Assembly: GCA_010094045.1 (NCBI GenBank)
Contig: ML986635.1
Span: 35,071-99,070, forward strand
From: Lojkania enalia
Lineage: Eukaryota; Ascomycota; Dothideomycetes; Pleosporales
DNA length: 64,000 nt
Direction of reading: 5' to 3'
Every line of letters begins with the position of its first letter. Positions within the stretch are counted from its first letter, which is position 1. Positions 32,165-43,501 of this stretch are shown piece after piece. A model generated the notes under the pieces. That model was given only the letters and a program-made list of their open reading frames with translations, was not told where the DNA came from and did not search any database. The position numbers were made by a program, and so were the translations under genes.

Positions 32165-35100
32165 CTTGAAAGCCTCAATCAGAGTATGTTAGTGGTATTG
32201 AGATCCACAAATTATGAAGTTTGTACTGTTCCTTCTACAGGGAGTACTCAACGCATCTTATACCCAGAGATGTGGAGCAACGGACGGCTGTTACCTCTCG
32301 GCTTCGGGAGATTTTAAGACCCGCTGCTCCCCCATGGGCACGAGATCAACGCGGAGGCGGCATTCTGCAGGTCTGGGCCGTCTGATGATGATAGGAGATG
32401 CTGGTACCGTATTTGTTCCTTCCTCATGAGGTACCTGACGCGGAATGCTGCGGATAGTAGCGTCGAAGAGTAATCCTAGTGAGGGTCGATCAAGTGTGGA
32501 GTCTTACGTTGCTACAGTCGCATTCTGATATATGTACTGAATGCCTAACGAACGGTAGGTTATGAATGCACTCCTAGAAATCTCGAGGCATCTTCTTAAT
32601 CTAAAAGAATGCGCATTTTAAGAAAAATAACTTCTTCGGCGCATTAAACAATCATGAAACGGTTTTCCATGGTCGTGACGTAGGGTCACATTCTCGATTG
32701 CCAAGACATCTACAAACAAGACGGACCTGCGTCAGCGATTCGGCCGACGAATGGTCGGAATCATTCCATGTTGTGTGATTAAGCAAAATAGTCCCTGTAA
32801 CGGCATCGGGATGTCAAGCTTACATATGTGGGGAAGCTTAGCAGTAACTGGCAACGGTCGTTACATTCCGGCGACATCCGGCTAAGGCTTATTTCTTCAA
32901 GGCTGGTGACCGCAAATAAAGTCAACCGCGGTGACAGAGATTTTGAAGCATTTTGATACCATTGGGAGCTACCAGATAGGGTGGCGATCTAGTAAATAGT
33001 AGTTCCCTACGTGGAGGGCATAGTATTAAAAAGTTGCCTTCTGCAACGTGCGGAGCTGCCGGACACGAGATACCGATTATCACGATATGTGGCATTACTC
33101 GTTAGGTTAGTCTTCTCGAACAGAATCCAGTTCGAAAACAAGGCTAAGCCCACGTAGCTTTGCTCTGTTTGTGATAGTATTCAACTGTTAAGCATCTGGT
33201 TTCGAAGAGTCTTCCAGGAGTTTGGACATGCATGAGCGCGAGCAAAAGAGCGGCGAGTGACGGATCATGGTACCATTCTATACTCGGAATAAGCTCGGGC
33301 TAGAGCAGGCCGAAACTAAATAAAGCGTAGATACTCCATACCTACGTGGTGCAATGTCGTGATAAAATCTAAGTGAGGCCAAGGTTTTCACGTAGCGCGG
33401 ATGGCAAGTGCGCGAGTAGGTTCTCGATGAATCGCCGTACGGAAGTCGAACGCCGCCTTGAGAATGACGAAAAGCAAACAGTAGAGGATTTCAATGGGAT
33501 TGTTGTTCATGCTTCATATTCCGAGGACCAATGGCAGTCTATGCTGTTAATAATGTGCAAATTATCGTTATTAGTTCACACAGATGATCCAATAATGTTC
33601 GAACTCATATGAAAAAGCTGTTAGACTATTAGGACACTATAATCCTGTTTGCCGTCACTACCTTCAAAATACTTCTCGTTTCTGAAATGCCCTTTGATAA
33701 GAACCCATGTCAACACTGACATCGGCTCGGCTAATTCGCGAAAATGTAAGACCACACATAGCTAGTACCTATTCTTATCAATATGTTATTCCCTTTATTT
33801 TCTTTCGGAGGAGGTATTATGCCAATCAATCCAGTATCCTGTTCTGCATTGATGGGGGACCGATAAATATAACAGCGAGAGGAAGTATATGACTCGGTAT
33901 GGAACGCAATATCCCTGCGTCGAATGTTTAACCCGAGCGAGTTCTATCATCTAAGATTCTGCTGAGACACCGAAAGTCAAATTCGAATTTGAAGCAACTA
34001 TGATCATTTGACTATTCCCAATTGATCCATATTTCAATAGCATTGGCTTGTGTAGCTACTAACTGTGAGGGGGAAGGGGGAATACTGCAAGCAGCATTCT
34101 TTGTACACTTTCCCCGTCTTTTTGGATTCGGATTCTCGAGCTAACGAGTCATCCTGATCGATGCAGAGCGTGTCAATCTGAATTTGTCAAATCTAAGCTC
34201 AACAGTTGCATGTAGCGTATCTTGAAAAGCGAGGAACATTGTTTCTATAGGTCCTGAAGCCCAGAATTCCTTGAAGCTATCTTGTCTTAGAATCACAAAC
34301 TTTTCAGAATCCCAAGTATAGCTCGACTTTAAATACAGTGTATTTCCTGGTAATAATGTCTCTGCGTTGTTGGAGAAACGTGCTCACAGTGTTGGTGCAT
34401 TGCGTGCGACAGAGATTAGGCGGGTAGGAAACCGCGCATTTTCGTTTGATCCCTAGCAATCTCGGTGGCACTGGCATAATTTTTTTTTTTTTCAACTTAT
34501 CTTCGTGCTTGTTGGAAACTTCGTGGAGAAGAAAAGCTGTTTGGCATTGCCCTTCGGATTTGTAGTTTATCAATGATTCGAATAAACAATTAGTAAGTAC
34601 GTAACATCATAAATACAAGCACAACACAAATTGTGGGCATGTGTGCACATTGCTCGGTTTCTAGGCAAGCCACCATGGGTCTCAGATGGCTGTCTACCTC
34701 GAAGGGAAATGAGTCTAATCGAATAATCACTTATTACTAGACCCCTACCTCCATGATATACCAATGGCATATTCATCAAAAATAATAACAAAGCTCCCAT
34801 TATCAAAGGATCGGATCCTACGTTCAAGTCCCTTTCATCTTTGGGTTCTCGCTCCTATTTCCTAAAATATGCGAGCATATGTAGCGTCAATTTATTGCTG
34901 TAGTCGTGTGGGCAGCGCCAGTATGGTGATTACCTGCAAAAGAAGTCGTTACAATGGGCGATTAGCAGAGTAAATAGCGGCACAGGCCGTGAATAGATGA
35001 GTGTTAGAGTCGGTCGTTCATAGTTAGCAATCTACGGTCGGTAGATGTTGAGAAGGGTTCACGCTAGATTAGTGATACTTAGCGTACCATATGATTGATC

Positions 35101-35373
35101 AGTCCTAGGCCAGAATCAAGCAAGCTGCGTAGAGAGAATGATTTGCAAAGAACGTTTGGATCCACAAAAGCCATAATCAAGGCAAAATATATTTAGCTAT
35201 ATCGATGTAACTATTGTAAACTATTGGTTAACGGCGAATATCTCGGGACCGTAATGCAAGCAGAGCATTGCTTTCAACGAGATGTATGTATCATGTCGTG
35301 CGCATTTCTCCAGCATCCCGAACGCCGCCCATATGCACCCATAACTTTTGAAAACGTAAAATAGTGGCAATAA
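32165..35373. other. 3.2-kb intergenic region, no supported gene
   Basis: Contains the promoter of the sugar transporter at its left and the 3' flank of NOP16 at its right. Frames are short and without domain similarity. A thymine run occurs near 34479. I see no transposon signature. Confidence 0.5.
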
Positions 35374-36134
35374 CTACGCTATGCCACGTGTCTCCCGCCA
35401 CTTCTTCACTCTTCTCTTAATATCTCCTTCGCTCTGCTGCATAGGATTCAGCTTGCGATCCCGACTCATCCTTGCATAATCATCCCCGTACTTCCCCACC
35501 AGCCTCTCTACCCACTCTTCCTCTCTTTGACTCTGTTTCCGCGGCGCTTTCCTTCCGCCATTCCTTGCCGCCTCCTCGAGCTGCCTTATCACTGGATTCT
35601 CACTTTGTTCTTCCTCGGGAACCATAGCGAAGCCATCCCATTCTTCAGGCTCAGAGTCCTCGAGCTCGTTCAGAGGATCATTGAGCGGGTTGTGGCGCTT
35701 TTGTGAGGGTTCGTTGAGGATGCGGAGAATTGCGCCGGTCTCGAGATCGCGCTCCACTTGGACTTCTTCGGCTGGAACTGATTCCGGTGCGCGACTTACA
35801 ATATTGAGTTTATGCGCGGTGCTGTCTGCTGCGGCGTCGGCGCGGGAGCTCTGTGGATCGTTCAGGCCAAGGAGTTTTATGGTCTTTTCTGTGCCGCCAG
35901 TGGCATGATTGAGACGCGCGGTGAGGCCGAGACGGCGGTAGTTCTGCGAAAGGGTTTCTTTTTGGTTCCTATGTTCACAGCTATTAGAAGAGTACAATGG
36001 AATGGGGTGGGTCGAGGTTACTACCAGTTCGCCGCAATAATTGGGTTTGAAAGAACCTTCTTCTTGGACTTGGGCTTGTGCCGCCGCTTTGGTATCGACG
36101 ACCTGTTCTTTTTTTTCTGCAATTCGCGACCCAT
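35374..36134 (-). CDS. NOP16: Ribosome biogenesis protein Nop16
   Basis: Exons 36025-36134 and 35374-35968 join in phase across a 56-bp intron (gtagta...acatag), giving about 234 residues. The N-terminus is very basic (MGRELQKKKNRSS, PKRRHKPKSKKK), followed by [28 protein letters not shown], which is the family's signature and spans the splice junction. The C-terminal block (WVERLVGKYGDDYARMSRDRKLNPMQQSEGDIKRRVKKW) is also characteristic. Nop16 is a nucleolar factor of 60S subunit assembly. The central part (about 60-170) is acidic and variable. The gene is divergent from the zinc transporter with only 244 bp between the start codons. Confidence 0.93.
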
Positions 36135-36378
36135 TTTGCCTTAGTTCTCTGTCTCAAGGTTGTAGTAGTGGTATACACATGGTGTGGGGAGGTGGCCCCC
36201 GGAAACAATTCACCTCAAAATTTCCAAAGTTAATCCGCGCCGAGGTCTTGGCATGCATCTTCCATCCGCCTTATGCATAGGTATTCAGGGCCTCCATCTG
36301 CGTCACCCCTGATTGCACCGGCATACAATTTGTCACCGCCCAATCTACATTGAGCCAAGCCGAATGAACATTCACATA
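36135..36378. promoter_or_regulatory. Bidirectional promoter between NOP16 and the ZIP transporter
   Basis: Only 244 bp separate the two divergent start codons, so this interval must contain both 5'UTRs and core promoters. I do not identify specific factor sites. Confidence 0.5.
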
Positions 36379-37851
36379 ATGGCTTGTCGGAGGCACAAGT
36401 CACTCGTTTGCCTGTCAGTCTGTCTCGCTGTCTGGGCGTGGAGTGTGTCCGTGTCTGCCGCGGCGGTCAAGGGGGAGACTGGTGTCGGCGAGCTCAGTGT
36501 GTCTGAGATTGAGGAGCAATTGCAGGTATGGAGATATATTCCAAGCTTAACGTATTCGTCCAATCTACTGTACCACCGCTCAACAGAAGATAGAGCAAAT
36601 AATCGGGTGTCGCGTGCTCAATTGTCTCATGCTTACTCTTGCTCTTGATAGGAATGTCCCCTCGTTCAAGCCCTCAGCGAGCACAAAGTAGCCACCAACC
36701 CTGCAACCTCTACCCTGACCTCCCAAATCTTTGCCTTCCTCTTTCCCGGCTCACCAGCTGTCAATGCCCTGCTTGCGACCTTGTACATTTCCGGTCCGCC
36801 CAACTTTCTCCTTGCGCTATGTCCACCGAACATTGACCCCTCCTCGCTTTCCATCATGGTGGCATTCGCTGTGGGCGGCCTACTAGGAGACACTCTATTT
36901 CATCTTCTTCCGGAGATTTTTCTGGGCGAAGACGAACATGACAAGGTCAAATTTGTAATGGTTGAGCCAAACAAGAACCTCTTGCTTGGTGTTGCTATCA
37001 TGGTAGGCTTTGTAACATTTGTCGCCATGGACAAGAGCTTGAGGATTGCTACCGGTGGGGAAGGCGGACACGATCATTCCCACAGTTACTCGCATGAGAA
37101 AGTTGAGCCCGCCGCAAAAGCATCTGGTGCTCTGTTGAACGGTGAGAATCGCCTCTGGATTGCCCTTTAGCAACTTGACTTACGTATCACAGGTTCTAAA
37201 GACACTATCCGCTCCCGGAAACAAGCCAACGGTGCCGCTGCTACTGGAAACAAGGGGGAGAAAGACGTAGAAAAGGAGATCAGTGCTAGTGTAAAGCTCG
37301 GCGGCTACCTAAACCTAATAGCTGACTTTACACACAACATCACCGACGGCCTCGCTATGTCTTCCTCTTTCTATGCCTCGCCCACCATCGGCGCAACCAC
37401 TACCGTTGCGGTCTTCTTCCACGAGATCCCACACGAGGTGGGCGACTTCGCATTGCTCATCCAATCTGGCTTTTCAAAACGCGCGGCCATGAGTGCTCAA
37501 TTCGTCACCGCCCTCGGCGCACTATTAGGAACTTGCATTGGCATTGCAATTCAGGAATATGGAGGGAACTCCGCGTCTGCGGATATACAAGGCCCAGGAT
37601 TGTTTGGCACGAGTCTGAGATGGGGCGATATGCTGCTGCCGTTCACCGCGGGAACATTTCTCTATGTCGGGACTGTGGCTGTCATTCCAGAGTTGCTAGA
37701 GACTGGCCCTGAAAAGGGAAAGGAGCTTTGGAAGACTCTTACCCAGTTCGCGGCCATGTTTGTGGGCGCGGGAATTATGCTTGTGTGAGTATATCTCTGC
37801 TCGATAATTGACAATGAAGCTAACAGCCACGCCAGGATTTCTTGGTCGTAG
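36379..37851 (+). CDS. YKE4: ZIP zinc transporter, KE4/LIV-1 subfamily
   Basis: Four exons join in phase: 36379-36525, 36652-37141, 37193-37784 and a 16-base last exon 37836-37851, giving about 414 residues. A signal-type hydrophobic N-terminus (LVCLSVCLAVWAW) is followed by a luminal Cys-containing segment. Membrane helices carry GGLLGDTLFHLLPE, a histidine-rich loop (GHDHSHSYSH) and the metal-site signatures HNITDGLAM and HEIPHEVGDFALLIQSG. These are diagnostic of the KE4 branch, which moves zinc across ER/Golgi membranes. If the last intron is not spliced the protein ends after MLV instead of MLVISWS. A Met 15 codons upstream (36364 region) is an alternative start; the chosen one places the hydrophobic segment best. 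Confidence 0.9.
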
Positions 37852-40249
37852 TTCGGAAACGCTAACCGCTTATCAGGGGAATTTTGGGTTTATTTGCCTT
37901 TGGCTAGGCCGTATTAATTGATATAGGATATATCGCAGATGTTAAACATATATCGGCGTCGTTCTTGGATTGCATGGCATGGAATTCCTGCATTAGATAT
38001 AGACTATCCTTTAGCTGCCAGTTTGTCAATCTGCGAGGATATTGCAAGGTTTATTTTTGGAGATCGTAACCTGGAAATCCACTTTTTTCAAACGGCACCT
38101 CGACCCCTAGAATAAGTAGAACTATCAGACTAACCATTGGCTCCGGGCTGGTATAGCAATAATCTAGAATCCCAGTCATCTATACCACGAGCTAAATTCT
38201 CTTTAACTGATAGCTCTCTAACCACCAACTTCACATGTATTGCGAAAGAGTCGAAAATTTCGCACCTATGGGACCCACGTGTTCTTGCCCTATGACTAAA
38301 ACATATGATTCTATGGCAGGTGGGGTGGGAACAGTATCTAGTAGGCGATCGTGTCTAATTTAGATATGTCGTACTCCTGTCATGCGGAGTACAGCAATAA
38401 ACTAGGTAGACGAAGAGAGGCAAGCAATACCCGAGGCCACACTGCAATGGAAAGGATACAAAGCGCTAAGCTGATTATTTCCGCTCTGAATCGAGTTCTG
38501 GCAGGGTAAAGTTGATCTAGAACGAGTGCTAGAATGCATCCGGATTGTTGCTCCATGAATAGGGAATGAACGACAGTATTTAGCTCAAGAATTGTAGTAG
38601 GAAGATATGTAGCATGGTATGTATTATCTTGCTGTTCCTATATACCGTACTGATGTAATACTGCGGTTTGTTGCGTACTCTGTGGCAATAGCCAGAAAGC
38701 AGCGCACTGCGTTCTTATTTCCTAGAAGTAGACATAGCACTATCGATTATGAACCAATCAGCTATCCTATCAAGAGCATTCTTTCCTACCGACTTTAATG
38801 AAACCATTTGAATGTTGAATGATCGCGGAAGATGCGATGCCCAAGGGAGAACATGTGTTGAGAAACAAATCCGAAAAGCGGCCGACGTGCCCATGGGGAT
38901 AGGAGAATACTCACTTTCTTATTGACTAGCGCTTGTTGTCGTTCACTTAACTGAGTACGGAAAGGGTAGGGCGCCGTATTCAAAGCGTAATCTTATTTTG
39001 GCATTGTCGATCTTGAAAGGTTTCATGTTGCCCTAACAAACAAGGAAGAGCCCTAGGTCTCGCAGGAATGAGATACCCAGGCATTAGCTGCGTAGCCGAA
39101 AGCTCATAAACCGAGTTTAGGTCCTGACGTGGTAATAAGAGAATATGTATAGCTTTGTAAAGTAGTTCACCGTATAGTTCAATGAAAGCGTGGTGTTCAA
39201 ACTGTCAATCTGCGAGCCCTATAACTACACTGGTCAACGGCCGAACAAATCAACCTGATGGTTGTAGGCCCCAGACGCTCGGACGCAAACACTTCCTTAT
39301 TCCAGTTAGAGGAGTGAAGGAAGTCGATTTGCGCGATCCTCGTGCATATGAATCATGTCAGACAAATCCTTTGAATATTGCACTAGATTCGTAAAGACCT
39401 GGTAATCCGGGAAGAACGGCTGCGAAGACAATGTGTTCTATATGTGTGGAACAATGAGTGATATCGGATGGTCTATGGAACAGGAATTGCTTCGGAGTGC
39501 ATGAAAGGATTTCTATGACCCGAAAAATATTAATTCGTTCATCTCAAGAGTAGCCGTGTGCTCCGTAGCCTATAGATCATTGTTCCTCGTGGCTTTTACA
39601 GTCCGGCTCCGCATCACAAAATCGCAAAGCCACACTAGCACAGCCTTTCCAAGTCGCTCCGTCATTTCGCTCTCTAGCGAGCGGATGCAGACATGAAACG
39701 GCTCAGAGATAAATTAGGATCCGAAGCTAATTCGGCAGACAAGCAACGGCCCCTACCCTAAAGACTCGCTCCATTCACTTGATTGGTCCATTTCAGTCCC
39801 TCGGTGAACATGCTTTGCCAAGAATAGGGACGGACCATTGCAATACGGGTTCATGGTGCCATGTCCCATGCGACCGGCTTTGCTATTGGTGAGATACAGG
39901 TAAGCATCATGAATGAGTGGTAACCCCAGAAATATGTGAGATGTCTGAGCATCACAATACATACATGGTCCGAAAGGGAGATTGGATTTGACCTTGCCGG
40001 CTTACCGGAGTAGCGTGGCTTGCATACATATGCTGAAGCTTGGAAGTTCAGCACAACGAATGGACGTTCAGCGCGTCGCTTCTAAATGCTGAAACACTGC
40101 CTGCGAGTCCGTATGTCTCGTTTGCTTCTGGATTTCCCCTCAGCCGCAATCTCACGCCGCAGCCTACGCTTAAAGTCGCCGCGAACCCAACAATACGAAG
40201 ACTATCTTTCTACCTACAGCCGACATATTCGCCTCTCACATTGTTCGAC
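37852..40249. other. 2.4-kb intergenic region, no supported gene
   Basis: Only short frames occur. The segment before 40250 is pyrimidine-rich and likely 5'UTR of the next gene. Confidence 0.5.
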
Positions 40250-40702
40250 ATGTCCCAATATGGCCCTTCAAACCAGAAGATACCGCGTTCTGGTGTCTTC
40301 GCGATAATGATCTTCCTCTTCTTGGCGGCCTCGTACTACGGGATCGTACCCTTCTATTCCCCGGCAGTGGATTCCATTTCATCATCAATCACGTCCCGGC
40401 TACAGTTGTCGTTCTCATCTCCCAGTTTCTGTACGAAGGATATTGGGGATGGCCTCTGCTGCGAACTGCACCTTGGGGCCGAACCTTGTCTTACCGAATG
40501 CAGAAGCGCTTTCGTGGATCGAGAAACTGTACAATTAACCAAGGAGTATGAGGAATGTTCTGATCGGTGTTTGATCATGTATAACGATACATGCGGAAAG
40601 AATGATGGTACCCCGAATAGGACGCCAGATAAAAGAGACATTGTGGACATTGTGGACAAGAAGCTGCGTCAGGCTAGGCACCGAAGACAACCCCGACCTT
40701 GA
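40250..40702 (+). CDS. Small Cys-rich single-pass membrane protein (hypothetical)
   Basis: Not recognised as a named family. From the ATG at 40250 the product is 150 residues. A short polar N-terminus precedes one hydrophobic segment (VFAIMIFLFLAASYYGIV, about 16-33), so a type II membrane protein or signal anchor is likely. The following domain has eight cysteines within about 70 residues (C...CC...C...C...C...C...C), which suggests disulphide bonding in the secretory path. The tail is basic (KKLRQARHRR). The open frame continues upstream to 40040, but the added sequence is Ser/Pro/Thr-rich and would bury the membrane segment, so the internal ATG is preferred. Confidence 0.55.
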   Translation: MSQYGPSNQKIPRSGVFAIMIFLFLAASYYGIVPFYSPAVDSISSSITSRLQLSFSSPSFCTKDIGDGLCCELHLGAEPCLTECRSAFVDRETVQLTKEYEECSDRCLIMYNDTCGKNDGTPNRTPDKRDIVDIVDKKLRQARHRRQPRP

Positions 40703-42829
40703 GAGTTGCCGTTCTTCCCTGTACCGAAATTTGATTCCCCGCCATCATCGACGACCTCGGGCGACAAACATCGGAAAATGCGATTTAGTTCTCTGCCAAG
40801 ATTAGTCCCCGTATTTGATCGGATATTTCGGCATGACGCATTGCCATTCTCCGATCATTTCACCCACTTTCTTCCTCGTATATTCCTCGAAGAATCCATT
40901 GACGGCCCGAGAAGGGAACATTAATGAATATTTGCCAGGACGATCCCATTCCAACACCTTGTAATATTCCTGTATCCCGTTAAGGCCTTCCGAATAGGCA
41001 TTGATCGCAAACTCCAACCTTGCCCCCTCCTATCACACTGGACAATGAGAATTTCGGGAGGAACAGAAATTGTGAGGCTCGACATACGGCTGGCAATATT
41101 TCATCCTCAACCCGATTGTCGCCCGAAAATATCATTCCTTAACGATGGGCTCTTTGAAGCTAAATCACCTCATCAAAATGGACAATAGAATCTAGAGGAT
41201 AAAGAAGATGAACCGAATTGGGAGGACGAACAACTGATGGAGAGGAATGAAACATCTTTGGAAAGGATAAGCAAGAATGTGGCAAGCACTTGATGGGTTC
41301 CCGGTATGAGACCATGTTTATATATGACTTTAATAGATACCCAATTCAAAATTCCTTTTACGACCGCCGCTGTCCGACATGACTACTGGCCATGCATTCA
41401 AGTAACTGAATTGGGCATCTCCTCGCGTCTACTTTAAAACGGCCCCGTTTCTACGGACACCACTGACGCTATGGCCGTGGTGGATATCCTGTTATAGAGC
41501 GGAGAAAAATAGGGATAAACAAGTAATGTCTAAGCCGAGGCGAAGTAGGAGTAAATAAAATTAACCAGACGCGGAAGGAAGGAATACTATGCGAGTCCGT
41601 TAATGTCTTGGGGAAATGTAGAAATCCCTTTCCATTGGAAGGGCAGAATGCGTCTGGCATTTTTCTTGCCTTCGCCAACATGTAGTCGAGCCGGGAGGTA
41701 GATCCGCCAATATTATAACGCGATTGAGGAGCTCAAAAGGCAAACTTAGTTACCAAGTCTGTCTATATAGATTATCTACGTAGTAGTTAGCATGCACTAA
41801 GGAGTAAGGAGCATTAAGTTATAGGGCATTACAATAAATAGTGAGTGCAGATGATTTGAGAGATGTATTTCCACCCCCATAACCGATTGGATACGTTACT
41901 TCAAAGGGGCGCCATGGGAATTTTGTTGGGGTTTAAGTGAGCGGAATATTTTTACTTGTTCACAATATCATCTCTGTTTAATAATGCCGCCATTTGAAAC
42001 TTGGATACAGCATAAAGACGATACCAAACCCAAGGTCGACAGAGGTCTCTCCGCGTCTCGCCTCGCAGCGGGCGCAACATGAAACGTGCGCTCAGTCCCA
42101 CTTGCCCATTCGAATGTCCGTGCGGTCCCACCCGCTCAAAGATCCGCATGTACGCCATTTGTCTTTCCCAGATATGCGTTTTATTCCGAGTCCTTTGGGA
42201 GTTCCCTTACACTTCGACTCGAGTTCAGACCAGAGCTTTATATGAAATATAACACCTCGTATTTTGAAACAGTCCAAAAGCTGACATGCTAATCCATCAA
42301 TTACAGTAATCTAACAAAAACAACTTCATACTCAGAAAATTTTGTGCGTTTAGGTCCTAGGATCTCAAGTAGTGCGTGCTCAATTTTCAATTGGAAAGGT
42401 GCATGTGCATATATAGTTTCTTCTATGTTTCACTCTCCGCTTCGACATGGCCCTAGCATCGTGAATGTGTGCCTCGCCAAGCCGATCGTCAAGCAGTGCT
42501 GAGACCATGGCGAGGGCTTGGCTATAGAGCTTGTCTTGGACTGTTGACTTCGAGTGTAAGATTCCCATACAATCCGTAGGAGGTTCACGTAAGGGACGAG
42601 ATTTGGAATTGTATCTAAGGAAAGAAGGCGGGCAAGGTTGGACTTCGACGAAGGGCAGAACTTTGATCACGTAGACGTTGCATTGAATCTCTAAGTCCCT
42701 TTCTACAACCCTATAGCTCCTAGATACGCCCGCTATTTTTCCTATTGCTAAATGTGTGCCTCATTTGCTGATACCGAAATCGTTTTGCTGTTTCCAACTA
42801 TTACAAGGGTATCTCTCACATGTGCTCAT
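40703..42829. other. Intergenic region, no supported gene
   Basis: A minus-strand frame at 40802-41017 (ending KYPIKYGD) reads like protein and could be an exon remnant, but no convincing upstream exon was found. Other frames are short and unrecognised. Confidence 0.45.
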
Positions 42830-43501
42830 TCAAACCTCAGTGATGGCAACAAGCGTCATTTTCGGTGACTCGCTCTCCTCCACGACCTCACCCCTTTTAA
42901 CCTTTTTCTCGGCTCCTGCTCCATTCGCAGCAGAGTTGGCCGGTACATTCAGACCAGCATTTTGAATAAGACCAACACCAGCATTCTCAGTACCCATCTC
43001 AATCTTCGGAGTGTTCTGCATAGCCTCACGAGCATAAGTGAGAGCCGCATTGAATCCTTCTAAATCACGCTTGATCCAAGCCATAGCCGCCTCAACGGCA
43101 GCGAGACGGTCTTCGGCTTCAAGAGATGGGGCACGTTTGCCAATATGATCAACCGTTCGAACGTTAGGGGCCGGGACGGCGCGGGCTCGTGCTGCTGGCT
43201 CCTCAGTGGGTTGTACTTGTCGTCGATTCTCGCCGCCTTGCTGTTGCTCGCCTTCTTGTTGTTCAGGCTGCTCGGCGGGCTGTTGTTCTTGCTGACCTTG
43301 TTGCTGCTGATCTCCTTGCTCGCCATTCTGCGTAGCTCCTGAAGCAAGCGTAGCCATCAACTCTGATGCACTTTCTGTTGATCCCAAAGAGATTTCACCA
43401 TCACCGACTACCAAGGCGGGAGAGTAAGCACCAAGGTTGATGTTAAGGGGAACGGCTGAGGCGGCGGCCACAAGGGCAACGAGAATGTATTGAGGAAGCA
43501 T
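42830..43501 (-). CDS. Gln-rich secreted protein with Kex2-type sites
   Basis: A single exon of 223 residues. It starts with a clear signal peptide (LVALVAAASA, cleavage near residue 17). A low-complexity Gln/Glu-rich stretch follows at about 62-95. Dibasic Lys-Arg sites occur at about residues 124, 146 and 204, with GKR at the first; these are possible Kex2 cleavage sites. The segment between the first two sites (APSLEAEDRLAAVEAAMAW) is a short amphipathic helix. No cysteine pattern or enzyme motif is present. It is probably an exported structural protein or a precursor of short peptides; function is unknown. No introns are needed. Confidence 0.65.
   Translation of the reverse strand: MLPQYILVALVAAASAVPLNINLGAYSPALVVGDGEISLGSTESASELMATLASGATQNGEQGDQQQQGQQEQQPAEQPEQQEGEQQQGGENRRQVQPTEEPAARARAVPAPNVRTVDHIGKRAPSLEAEDRLAAVEAAMAWIKRDLEGFNAALTYAREAMQNTPKIEMGTENAGVGLIQNAGLNVPANSAANGAGAEKKVKRGEVVEESESPKMTLVAITEV

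Noticed and set aside
40040..40249. N-terminal extension of the Cys-rich membrane protein
   Set aside because: Ser/Pro/Thr-rich and looks like translated 5'UTR. The internal ATG places the membrane segment sensibly.
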